From positions 3,038,001-3,102,000 of the forward strand of contig NZ_CP031148.1 of assembly GCF_003342675.1 (NCBI RefSeq): 64,000 nt of DNA, read 5' to 3'. How positions within the stretch are numbered: the stretch's first letter is position 1; every line of letters begins with the position of its first letter. Positions 1-7,865 of the stretch are shown in pieces. The notes beneath the pieces are model-generated. The model saw nothing but the letters and a program-made list of their open reading frames with translations. It made no database searches and had not been told where the DNA came from. Source of the stretch: Haloplanus rubicundus (GTDB taxonomy: Archaea > Halobacteriota > Halobacteria > Halobacteriales > Haloferacaceae). Made by a program: the position numbers and the translations under genes.

Positions 1-70
1 ACCGTTGCCCGACCGACGGCCGATTCGCCCGGATCGGCCGGCGGTTGGGCGTCCCCGGTCGCCCATACTT
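1..70. other. Window edge, no supported feature
   Basis: These 70 bases precede the stop codon of the first minus-strand gene. They are G+C rich and contain no tRNA-like fold, TATA box or convincing reading frame that I can defend. They may be an intergenic spacer or the end of a gene outside the window. Confidence 0.5.
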
Positions 71-505
71 CTACACCGCTCGGCGAGCGTCTCGATGTGC
101 CGCCTCGACGGCCGTCCGTATCGACTCGATACCCCGACCGACCGCGAGATGCGAGCGACAGCCACAGTCCGAGGCGCCGAAGCCGGCGACCGGGCCGTCG
201 GGGAGGCGGGCGGCAACGGCACACTCGGCGTCGACGCCGGGTGACGTGACGACGCCGACCAGTTCGGTCGTCGGGTGCCCGGTCAGGTAGTCGACGTGCC
301 AGTGTCGAGTGTCGTGGTCGCCGGCCGCGACGCGCCGGTGACGGTCGACGCGGGCGAAGCCGCCGCTGCCGAGGGCGCTCCCGGTGTAGGCGTACGCGCC
401 GGCAGGGAGGGCGTGCGTACCGAGCGCGCCGACGGCGATTTCGGCCGGGTCGGGCAGGGACAACAGGAGGGTGTAGGTGCCACCCGCGGCGTCCGTGTCG
501 TCCAT
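71..505 (-). CDS. DUF123 (GIY-YIG-like) domain protein
   Basis: This 144-residue protein matches the DUF123 family, a small GIY-YIG-nuclease-like fold that often stands alone or fused to endonuclease III in archaea. Visible family signs are the N-terminal strand with GTYTLLLSL, the PAGAYAYTGSALG stretch, the R-x-DRHRR segment, the HWHVDYL core and a C-terminal CGCRSHL motif. The exact activity is unknown; a DNA-repair or nucleic-acid-binding role is an inference from the fold. The start ATG at 505 leaves about 120 bases before the divergent helicase gene, so both probably share a divergent promoter region. Family call good, function weak. Confidence 0.82.
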   Translation of the reverse strand: MDDTDAAGGTYTLLLSLPDPAEIAVGALGTHALPAGAYAYTGSALGSGGFARVDRHRRVAAGDHDTRHWHVDYLTGHPTTELVGVVTSPGVDAECAVAARLPDGPVAGFGASDCGCRSHLAVGRGIESIRTAVEAAHRDARRAV

Positions 506-627
506 GTGGCCGCGTGCGGCGTCGGGGAGGAAAACGGTGTCGTGATCCGCGGCCGCGCGTCGCCCACCCCCGACGCCGAAGTCGGCGGGACCGCAACCGG
601 TATGACCGTGCCGTCCCGAGCGGCGAT

Positions 628-2925
628 GTGGACGCCGTCGACCGACTGCGTGCGCGCGCCGGCGAGGGGCAGCTCGCCGACTACCGCCGCCTCCCGGGCC
701 GCGAGCCGACGTACGCCGACTGTGATCTCGAACCGCGACTGGCGAGTGCGCTCGCCGACCGGGGGATCGACCGCCTCTACCGCCACCAGGTCGAGGCCAT
801 CGAGGCCGTTCGCGACGGCCGGGACGCCGTGCTCGCGACGCCGACGGCGAGCGGCAAGAGCCTCGCGTACACCGTCCCCGCGTTCGAGCGGGCGATGGAT
901 CACGGGGGTCGCACGCTGTATCTCGGCCCGCAGAACGCCCTCATCGCCGATCAGGCCGAGAGCCTCTCCGAACTCGCGTGCGACCTGGGGTTCGGGAGCC
1001 GCGTCTCCGTCGACACCTACACCGGCCGGCTCTCGCAGGCCGAGAAACGGGACGTACGCGATCGACGACCGACGGTCCTCCTCTCGAACCCCGACATGCT
1101 TCACTACGGCCTCCTGCCCCACGGTCACCGGCTGTGGGAGTGGCTCTTCTCCTCGCTGGACCTCGTCGTCGTCGACGAGGTCCACGGCTACCGCGGCGTC
1201 TTCGGGAGCCACGTCGCCCTCGTCTTCCGACGGCTCGCCCGCCTCTGTGAGCGGTTCGGGAGCGACCCGCAGTTCGTCTGCTGTTCGGCCACCATCGGCA
1301 ACCCGGTCGAACACGCCGCGCGCCTGACCGACCGGCCCGAGTCGGGGTTCGCGCTCGTCGACGAGGAGACGAGCGGCCGGGGGCCGCGCCACTGGCTCCT
1401 CTGGAACCCCCCCGAGTACGAGGGCGACGGGGGCTCTGGACGGCGCCGGTCTAGCCACGTCGAGACGAAGCGACTGTTCGCCGACCTGGTGGCTGAGGGG
1501 CACCAGAGCCTCGTCTTCACGCGGGCGCGACAGACCGCCGAACGCTACGCCACCGAGAGCGCCGACACCCTCCGCGACCGGGGCGAGCGGGACCTGGCGA
1601 ACCGGATCGAGGCGTACCAGGCCTCGCTGCGGGACGACCGCCGGCGCGACATCGAGGACGGCCTCCACGACGGCGACGTGCGGGGCGTCTGGAGCACGAG
1701 CGCGCTCGAACTCGGCGTCGACGTGGGGGGACTCGACGCCGTCCTCCTCGACGGCTACCCCGGCACCCGGATGTCGACGTTCCAGCGCGCGGGGCGGGCG
1801 GGTCGCGGATCGGACCCGGCGCTCGTCGGCCTCGTCGCCGGCGAGGACCAGTTGGACCAGTATCTGATGGCGAACCCCGACGACCTCTTTGCCGGCGACC
1901 CGGAGCGGGCGACCGTCGACCCCGAGAACGAACACCTGTTGCCCGCCCACGTCGCGTCGGCGGCCGCGGAGAACTGGCTGTCGCGGGCCGACGAGGCCCA
2001 CTTCGGCGAGGGCTTTCCCGACGTCGTCACCGACCTCGAAGCGGACGGCGTACTGGAGCGCCGCGAGACGGCCGAAGGCGTCCGGTGGACCCACGCGGGC
2101 GACCACAGTCCACAGCACGAGACGAACCTCCGAACCGTCGACGACCGCGAAATCGACCTGCTGGCCGACGGCGACGTGATCGCCTCCCTCGGCTTCGGCG
2201 ACGCGCTCCGTGACGCCCACCCCGGTGCCGTCTACCACCATCAGGGGCAGTCCTACGAGGTGGGGGAGTTGGACCTGGACCGCGACGTGGCCACGCTCCA
2301 GTCGACGTGGGCGGACTACTACACGCGCGTGCTGACCGAGAAGTCGATCACGGTGGACCGGGACCGGGCGGCGACCCCACTGTCGGCCCGGCCCGACGTC
2401 GAGGTGTGCCTCGCGGACGTGACCGTCGCCGAGCGCGTGACCGGGTTCGAACGGCGCGACGCGAAGCGGGGGGAAGTGCTGGGTCGGGAGGCCCTCGACC
2501 TCCCCGAGACGACCCTGTCGACGACGGCGCTGTATGTCACCGTCCCCGACGACGTGGAGATGGCGATGCGGGAGGTGGGCGACTTCGCGGGCGGCATCCA
2601 CGCCGCCGAACATGGCCTCATCTCCCTACTCCCCCTCGAACTCCTCTGTGACCGGGGGGACGTGGGTGGCCTCTCGACGCCGTATCACGACCACACCGGC
2701 GCGAGCACCATCTTCGTCTACGACGGCCATCCGGGCGGCGTCGGCCTCGCGCGCGGCGCCCACGAGCGGATCGAACCCCTGCTGGCCCGGACGGGGCGGA
2801 TGATCGACGCCTGCGGGTGTGCGGACGGCTGTCCGGCCTGCGTCCAGTCGCCACACTGCGGCAACGCGAACGAGCCGCTAGCGCCCGAGCCGGCGGTCCT
2901 CCTGCTGGAAGCGCTGACGCATTAG
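628..2925 (+). CDS. DEAD/DEAH-box helicase with DUF1998 zinc domain
   Basis: A 765-residue superfamily 2 helicase. The order is a RecA1 domain with Walker A TPTASGKS (residues about 71-78) and a DEVH box (VVVDEVHGY), a RecA2 domain with STSALELGVDVGGLDAV and QRAGRAGR, and a C-terminal DUF1998 region with a Cys cluster (CGCADGCPACVQSPHCGN). This architecture is that of the MrfA/YprA and archaeal SftH type DNA repair helicases. I chose the GTG at 628 because the longer frame from 514 begins with an arginine-rich stretch unlike haloarchaeal protein. Its TAG stop interlocks with the TAA stop of the convergent ppk gene within four bases. Confidence 0.88.
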   Translation: MDAVDRLRARAGEGQLADYRRLPGREPTYADCDLEPRLASALADRGIDRLYRHQVEAIEAVRDGRDAVLATPTASGKSLAYTVPAFERAMDHGGRTLYLGPQNALIADQAESLSELACDLGFGSRVSVDTYTGRLSQAEKRDVRDRRPTVLLSNPDMLHYGLLPHGHRLWEWLFSSLDLVVVDEVHGYRGVFGSHVALVFRRLARLCERFGSDPQFVCCSATIGNPVEHAARLTDRPESGFALVDEETSGRGPRHWLLWNPPEYEGDGGSGRRRSSHVETKRLFADLVAEGHQSLVFTRARQTAERYATESADTLRDRGERDLANRIEAYQASLRDDRRRDIEDGLHDGDVRGVWSTSALELGVDVGGLDAVLLDGYPGTRMSTFQRAGRAGRGSDPALVGLVAGEDQLDQYLMANPDDLFAGDPERATVDPENEHLLPAHVASAAAENWLSRADEAHFGEGFPDVVTDLEADGVLERRETAEGVRWTHAGDHSPQHETNLRTVDDREIDLLADGDVIASLGFGDALRDAHPGAVYHHQGQSYEVGELDLDRDVATLQSTWADYYTRVLTEKSITVDRDRAATPLSARPDVEVCLADVTVAERVTGFERRDAKRGEVLGREALDLPETTLSTTALYVTVPDDVEMAMREVGDFAGGIHAAEHGLISLLPLELLCDRGDVGGLSTPYHDHTGASTIFVYDGHPGGVGLARGAHERIEPLLARTGRMIDACGCADGCPACVQSPHCGNANEPLAPEPAVLLLEALTH

Positions 2926-5222
2926 TCCGTGGCGTCGTCCGTCGCGTCGGCGTCGCCAGTCCCGCCGGCGCTACCCGTCACCAACAGATCGCCGGGGCTC
3001 GCGGGGTGGTCGGTATCGATGCCGCGGTCGTCGTCGCACTCGTGGGCGGCCCGGGCCGCGGCCATCAGAATCTCCTGAGTGCCCCAGACGGGGTCGGAGC
3101 CGGGCGTCCGCTGGTCGTAGCTCCCGTCCGCGTTCATCTCCCAGCCCGAGCGGTTGTCGTGCAGCATGACTTCGAGGACGAAGCGGAGCTGCTCGCGGAG
3201 GTCGGGGTCGGTCACGGGCGCGACGGCCTCGACGCGGTAGTCGAGGTTGCGCGTCATCCAGTCCGCGGAGCCGACGAAGTACTGGGGTTCGCCGCCATCG
3301 TCGGTCGCTGGCCGACTGCCCGGGGTGCGTCGCTCCCCGCCGTCGTCGGGGTCGTCCGGTCCCGCGCCGTTCTCGAAGTAGTAGATGCGGGAGTGTTCGA
3401 GGAAGCGTCCGACGACCGAGCGGACGGTGACGGTGTCGCTGACGCCCTCGATGCCCGGGCGCAGGCGACAGATGTCGCGGACGAGCAGGTCGATATCGAC
3501 GCCGGCCATCGACGCCCAGTAGAGCTCTTTCACCATCTCCGGATCTTCGAGCGCGTTCATCTTGGCGACGATCCGTGCCGGGCGGCCGGCGCGGGCGTAC
3601 CTAGCCTCGCGGCGCACCAAGTCGGTGAAGCGCTCGCGCATCGTCACCGGCGCGACGAGCAGTTTGCGGAACTCCTCGTCCAGCGACGGGCCGGTGAAGA
3701 AGTTGAACACCGTCACGAGGTCCTGCCCGACGTCGCGGTCGGCGGTCAGGAGGCCGAGGTCGACGTAGCCTTTCGCCGTCTCGGAGTGGTAGTTCCCGGT
3801 GGCGACGTGAGAGTAGAGTTTCACGCCGTCGTCCTCCTCGCGGACGACGAGGGCCGTCTTGGTGTGTGTCTTCAACCCCACCGTGCCGTAGGCGACGTGG
3901 ATGCCGTTCTCCTCGAGTTTGCGCACCCACTGGAGGTTGTTCTGCTCGTCGAAGCGGGCCTTGAGTTCGACCATCACGGCCACCTGTTTGCCGTTGTCCG
4001 CGGCGTCGATCAGGCGCTGGATCACCTGAGAATCGCTCGCCGTGCGGTAGATGGCGGCTTTGATCGCCAGCACGTCGGGGTCGTTGGCGGCGGCGTCGAG
4101 GAAGCGCTGGACGGTGCCGTCGAAGGAGTGGTACGGGTGGTGGAGGAGTACGTCGTCGCTCGCGATTTCGTCGAACAGGTCGGCGCCGTGGAGGCTCACG
4201 TCGGCGTTCGGCCCCTCCGCGAACCGAGGGTGGGGGAGCGGCGACCACCGCTCGCGTTTCAGGTCGGGGCGGTCGAGGTCGACGAGCGTCGAGAAGTCGC
4301 GGTAGTCGAGCGGTCCGGCGCGGCGGAACACCTCCTCGGGGTCGAGGTCGAGTTGGTTCCGGAGCAGATCGATCATCGCCTCGGGCGCGTCGGCGCCGAT
4401 TTCGAGGCGAACCGCCGTGGCGAAGCGTCGCTGTTCGATCACCTCCTCGATGGCTTCGATGAGGTCCTCCGCCACCTCGCCGTCGCGGTGCACCTCCGCG
4501 TTGCGCGTGATCCGGAAGGGGGCGGTGTCGAGCACCTCGACGTTCGGCATCAGGAGGTCGAGGTGGGCCTCGATCAGGTCCTCGAGGAGAACGTACCGCG
4601 AGCCTTCCTCGACGGGGACGAGTCGCGGGCGGTTCTGGGGCACCTTGATCCGGGTGAAGATGGGGTCCTCGTCGGCGTCGTGGCGGACGAAGACGCCGAG
4701 CGAGAGGCTGAGATTGGAGATAAAGGGGAAGGGATGGGCGGGGTCGAACGCCAGCGGGGTCAGCGTCGGCAGGACGGACTCCTCGAAGTACGCCCGCATC
4801 CGCTCGCGTTCGGCCGCGGTGAGGCCGTCGTAGTCGACGATCTCGACGCCCGCCTCGGCGAGCGCCGGACGGATCACCTCGCGGTAACAGTCCGTCTGGC
4901 GGTCGAACATCGGGCCGGTCGTGTCGAGAATCTCGCGCCACTGCTCGCGGGGTGTCCGCCCGTCGACCGTCGGATCGGTGACGCCGGCGTCGATCTGTTG
5001 TTTCAGGCCGCCCACCCGTTTCATGAAGAACTCGTCGAGATTCTTGGTGAAGAGACCGAGAAACCGCACGCGTTCGAGGAGGGGCGTCCGCTCGTCGAGC
5101 GCCTCGTGGAGGACGCGCTTCTGGAATTCGAGGTGGCTCAACTCGCGGTTCAGGTAGTATCGCGTGTCGTCGAGGTCCGGGGAGTCGCCGCGTGACCCGT
5201 CCGAATCGTCTGAATCTGACAT
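2922..5222 (-). CDS. ppk: Polyphosphate kinase (PPK1 family)
   Basis: A 766-residue PPK1, which reversibly polymerises ATP gamma-phosphate into inorganic polyphosphate. The N-terminal YLNRELSHLEFQKRVL and the FTKNLDEFFMKRVGGL segments are typical. The two conserved histidines lie in GLKTHTK (His453) and YSHVATGNY (His472), spaced 19 residues as in the E. coli enzyme, where the first is phosphorylated. I place the start at the ATG at 5222; an in-frame GTG at 5285 would add 21 residues. A strong TATA-like run (5325-5334, read on the minus strand) implies a leader of roughly 75 bases for the ATG, containing a 9-bp hairpin. Confidence 0.95.
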   Translation of the reverse strand: MSDSDDSDGSRGDSPDLDDTRYYLNRELSHLEFQKRVLHEALDERTPLLERVRFLGLFTKNLDEFFMKRVGGLKQQIDAGVTDPTVDGRTPREQWREILDTTGPMFDRQTDCYREVIRPALAEAGVEIVDYDGLTAAERERMRAYFEESVLPTLTPLAFDPAHPFPFISNLSLSLGVFVRHDADEDPIFTRIKVPQNRPRLVPVEEGSRYVLLEDLIEAHLDLLMPNVEVLDTAPFRITRNAEVHRDGEVAEDLIEAIEEVIEQRRFATAVRLEIGADAPEAMIDLLRNQLDLDPEEVFRRAGPLDYRDFSTLVDLDRPDLKRERWSPLPHPRFAEGPNADVSLHGADLFDEIASDDVLLHHPYHSFDGTVQRFLDAAANDPDVLAIKAAIYRTASDSQVIQRLIDAADNGKQVAVMVELKARFDEQNNLQWVRKLEENGIHVAYGTVGLKTHTKTALVVREEDDGVKLYSHVATGNYHSETAKGYVDLGLLTADRDVGQDLVTVFNFFTGPSLDEEFRKLLVAPVTMRERFTDLVRREARYARAGRPARIVAKMNALEDPEMVKELYWASMAGVDIDLLVRDICRLRPGIEGVSDTVTVRSVVGRFLEHSRIYYFENGAGPDDPDDGGERRTPGSRPATDDGGEPQYFVGSADWMTRNLDYRVEAVAPVTDPDLREQLRFVLEVMLHDNRSGWEMNADGSYDQRTPGSDPVWGTQEILMAAARAAHECDDDRGIDTDHPASPGDLLVTGSAGGTGDADATDDATD

Positions 5223-5233
5223 GGCTGGGAGGT

Positions 5234-5255
5234 GCCACGGCGTCGGCGCCGTGGC
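5234..5255 (-). promoter_or_regulatory. Stem-loop just before ppk start
   Basis: GCCACGGCG (5234-5242) pairs perfectly with CGCCGTGGC (5247-5255) across a four-base loop. It ends 12 bases before the ppk ATG and would sit in the 5' leader if the TATA box at 5325-5334 is used. A role in translation is possible but unproven. If translation starts at the GTG at 5285 the palindrome is instead coding. Confidence 0.5.
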
Positions 5256-5324
5256 GCGAATCACCGTCCCGGACGGCGACACCACGGAAAGCCGTTGGTA
5301 TGATTTCTACGTCGTTCTATCGAG

Positions 5325-5334
5325 AAATATATAT
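5325..5334 (-). promoter_or_regulatory. TATA box for ppk
   Basis: AAATATATAT, reading as an A/T run on either strand, is the most A/T-rich stretch in this region. It faces ppk on the minus strand, predicting a transcript start near 5300. It lies 25 bases from the first iron-type operator of the divergent gene, so cross-regulation is possible. Confidence 0.55.
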
Positions 5335-5358
5335 CGCCACTGCGGCGTGACAGTTACT

Positions 5359-5372
5359 TTAGGCGAGCCTAA
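5359..5372 (+). promoter_or_regulatory. DtxR/IdeR-type iron box 1
   Basis: TTAGGCGAGCCTAA is a perfect inverted repeat (TTAGGC-GA-GCCTAA) and matches the core of the DtxR/IdeR operator consensus. It is the first of two such boxes before the gene starting at 5405. Haloarchaea use DtxR-family repressors such as Idr and SirR with similar sites; the link to this organism is inferred. Confidence 0.8.
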
Positions 5373-5382
5373 TCGCCAGTTA

Positions 5383-5400
5383 CTTTAGGTGGCCCTAAAG
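5383..5400 (+). promoter_or_regulatory. DtxR/IdeR-type iron box 2
   Basis: CTTTAGG-TGGC-CCTAAAG is a 7+4+7 inverted repeat, ending five bases before the ATG at 5405. It repeats the TTAGG-N4-CCTAA core of box 1, with centres 26 bases apart. Its position over the probable transcript start suits repression by an iron-loaded regulator. Confidence 0.8.
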
Positions 5401-5404
5401 AGGG

Positions 5405-6562
5405 ATGAGCATGAGCCAAGACGTCTGTGTGATCGTCCCGACGATCAGGGAGTACGAGTGCGTGCGGTCGTACGTCGCGAACGCGGCGGACCACGGCTTC
5501 GACACCGACCGACTGGAGTTCGTGTTGGTGACCGAGGACCACTGTCCGACGGAGGAGATGGCGGCGATGCTCGACGACCTGGGCGTCGCGGGCGAGGTGT
5601 TCGACGGGAGTCGGCGCGAGGCGTGGCTGGAGGACCACGGCGTCGGCGACTACGACCACCTGATTCCGGCGCGGAGCCACGCACAGACGAGTTTCGGCCT
5701 CCTCTACCTGTGGGCCCACGACCACCCCTACGGCGTCTTCATCGACGACGACACGCGCCCGCACGAGACCGTTGACTTCTTCGGCACCCACCTGGACAAC
5801 CTGACCGCCGACCGCACGGTCGAGTCGGTGCAGTCGGACGAGAACTGGGTGAACGTCCTGTACCACGACGCCGAGAACCACGGCCTCTACCCCCGCGGCT
5901 ACCCGTACGCCGCGATGGACGAGACGATCGAGACGGGGGAGAGAGAGGTCGACGAGGTGGTCGCCTCGCAGGGCCTGTGGACGAACGTGCCCGACCTCGA
6001 CGCGGTGCGCATCCTGATGGACGGCGACCTGCAGGGGCAGGCGGAGACGCGCCTGACGGCCGCCGATTTCGGCCCCGACTTCGTCGTCGAACCCGGCCAC
6101 TACCTCACCGTCTGCTCGATGAACCTCGGCTTCAAGCGCGAAGTCGTCCCCGCCTTCTACCAGTGTCCCATGGACGACAACGAGTGGTCGGTCGGCCGGT
6201 TCGACGACATCTGGAGTGGCGTCTTCCTCAAGCGCGCGGCCGACGTGTTGGGCAAGGACGTGCTGACCGGCGACCCACTCTGCCGCCACGACAAGGCGCC
6301 GCGCTCGACGTTCGACGACCTGCACAACGAGGTGGCGGGGCTGGAACTGAACGAACATCTCTGGAAACTGATCGACGGCGCGGGCGCCGACGCCGACACC
6401 TACGCCGGCGTCTTCGAGGCGATGGCCGACGCCCTGCTGGACGCGGAGGCCGACTACCGCAACGGCGACTTCCTCGCGTACGTCGGCGAACACATGCACG
6501 ACTGGCTGGCGTGTCTCGACGACCTGCAGTCGGCCGAGCGGGCGGTGCCGGCGGACGACTGA
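5405..6562 (+). CDS. RGP-like / alpha-1,4-glucan-protein synthase family protein
   Basis: A 385-residue soluble protein (alternative ATG at 5411) resembling the reversibly glycosylated polypeptide family, relatives of which are UDP-sugar mutases or self-glycosylating proteins in plants. It begins with a GT-A-like strand (VCVIVPTIREYE), has a DDD metal/sugar-nucleotide motif in PYGVFIDDDTRP near residue 115, and later a CSMNLGFKREVVPAFYQCPMDD segment. No signal peptide or membrane segment is visible. The substrate in haloarchaea is unknown. Two iron-type operators directly upstream and an iron transporter downstream suggest expression when iron is scarce. Confidence 0.75.
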   Translation: MSMSQDVCVIVPTIREYECVRSYVANAADHGFDTDRLEFVLVTEDHCPTEEMAAMLDDLGVAGEVFDGSRREAWLEDHGVGDYDHLIPARSHAQTSFGLLYLWAHDHPYGVFIDDDTRPHETVDFFGTHLDNLTADRTVESVQSDENWVNVLYHDAENHGLYPRGYPYAAMDETIETGEREVDEVVASQGLWTNVPDLDAVRILMDGDLQGQAETRLTAADFGPDFVVEPGHYLTVCSMNLGFKREVVPAFYQCPMDDNEWSVGRFDDIWSGVFLKRAADVLGKDVLTGDPLCRHDKAPRSTFDDLHNEVAGLELNEHLWKLIDGAGADADTYAGVFEAMADALLDAEADYRNGDFLAYVGEHMHDWLACLDDLQSAERAVPADD

Positions 6563-6656
6563 GGGGCGTCACACGAGTTCCAACGGGAATTTCTCGTGTT
6601 GAGCCGTAACTCTCGTGAACTCCTCGCAGAGTTTCCGAATCGGCAAATATAAGTGT

Positions 6657-6672
6657 TTTAGGGTAGCCTAAA
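6657..6672 (+). promoter_or_regulatory. DtxR/IdeR-type iron box 3
   Basis: TTTAGG-GTAG-CCTAAA, a 6+4+6 inverted repeat with the same core and spacing as the two boxes at 5359 and 5383. It lies between the TATA-like AAATATAAG (6645-6653) and the ATG at 6680, where a bound repressor would block initiation. It supports iron control of the following ABC transporter operon. Confidence 0.85.
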
Positions 6673-6679
6673 TCAAACC

Positions 6680-7855
6680 ATGAAGGAAAACCGTAGCTCC
6701 CGGCGTCGAGTCCTCCAACTCGGGGGCGCCGCCGGACTGGCATCGATCGCGGGCTGTAGCGGACTCCTCGGCGGTGGCGGCGGTAACGGCACGAACGGCG
6801 GCGATGGCGGCGGTGGCACCGGCGGCGAGAACGTCGTCGGACAGATCGGTTCCGGGCGCTCCCCGTTCGGCTCACGGGACATCTCCGGCGGCGTCTCGAT
6901 GGCGGAGATGCCCGACCTGAGCGGCGAGTTGACCCTCTACTCCGGCCGCGGCGAACCGCTCGTCGGCCAACTGATCACCTTCATCGAGGACCTCTACCCC
7001 GACCTGACGATCCGGCCGCGGTACAACTCGGCCGCGGAGCTGGTAAACCAGATCGAAACCGAGGGATCGGGCAGCCCGGCCGACGTGTTCTACTCCGTCA
7101 ACGCCGGTTCGCTCGGCGCGCTCAAGGACCGCGAACGGACGGTCGAACTCCCGACCGAGGTGCTGGACATGGTGCCCGACCAGTTCCACGACAGCGACGG
7201 GACGTGGATCGGCACCTCGGGGCGCGCCCGGACGATTCCCTACAACACGAACGAACTCTCGGACTCCGACGTCCCGGACGACATCTTCGCGTTCCCGGAG
7301 ACGGAGGCGTTCCGCGACGCCATCGGCTGTGCCCCCACGTACAGCTCGTTCCAGGCGTTCATCACGGCGATGCGCGTGCTCAACGGCGAGGAGGAGACCC
7401 GGCAGTGGCTCAACGGGATGCTCGAACTCGGCCTCGATACCAACTACGCCGACGAGTTCCTGGTGAGTCAGGCCGTCGCCGACGGCGAACTCCGCGCCGG
7501 CTTCGCCAACCACTACTACATCCAGCGGGTGCTCGCCGGGCGACCGAACGCCCCCATCGCCACCGCGTTCACCGAGGGCGACGCTGGCGCCATCTTCAAC
7601 GTCGCCGGCGCCTGCGTCCTCGACACCGCCTCGGACACCGACCTCGCCGCCAACTTCGTCCGGCACCTGCTGTCGGCGGAGGCACAGGACTACTTCGCGC
7701 GGGAGACGTTCGAGTACCCACTGGTGCCCGGCGTCGAACCCATCGGCCGCCTGCCGACAATCGACGAATTGAACCCCCCCGAGGATTTAGACCTCACTCA
7801 GCTGTCCGATCTGGAGGGGACGGTCGATCTCCTCCGGGACGTCGGCGTGCTCTGA
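6680..7855 (+). CDS. Iron ABC transporter substrate-binding lipoprotein
   Basis: A 391-residue binding protein of the FbpA/FutA ferric-iron type. The N-terminus carries a twin-arginine motif (SRRRVLQLGG) and a lipobox (SIAGC), so it is exported folded and lipid-anchored outside the membrane. A flexible Gly/Asn linker follows, then the type 2 periplasmic-binding fold starting at ELTLYSGRGEPLVGQLI. Tyrosines in the second lobe (SNHYYIQRV-like context, FANHYYIQRVL) fit the YY iron ligands of this family. It is the first gene of an operon with the permease 10 bases downstream, the ATPase and a membrane protein, and it has an iron box in its promoter. Confidence 0.93.
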   Translation: MKENRSSRRRVLQLGGAAGLASIAGCSGLLGGGGGNGTNGGDGGGGTGGENVVGQIGSGRSPFGSRDISGGVSMAEMPDLSGELTLYSGRGEPLVGQLITFIEDLYPDLTIRPRYNSAAELVNQIETEGSGSPADVFYSVNAGSLGALKDRERTVELPTEVLDMVPDQFHDSDGTWIGTSGRARTIPYNTNELSDSDVPDDIFAFPETEAFRDAIGCAPTYSSFQAFITAMRVLNGEEETRQWLNGMLELGLDTNYADEFLVSQAVADGELRAGFANHYYIQRVLAGRPNAPIATAFTEGDAGAIFNVAGACVLDTASDTDLAANFVRHLLSAEAQDYFARETFEYPLVPGVEPIGRLPTIDELNPPEDLDLTQLSDLEGTVDLLRDVGVL

Positions 7856-7865
7856 CACACCCCCT

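Noticed and set aside
283-2613. Long minus-strand open frame opposite the helicase gene
   Set aside because: It is a shadow frame of a G+C-rich gene: Arg/Val/Glu-rich translation without domains, while the plus frame has complete helicase motifs.
2817-5195. Long plus-strand frame opposite polyphosphate kinase
   Set aside because: The minus strand carries full PPK1 motifs. The plus translation is repetitive Val/Arg/Glu and lacks any domain.
5325-5334. Replication origin near the A/T-rich run
   Set aside because: No Orc1/Cdc6 gene or origin-recognition-box repeats; the A/T run fits a promoter.
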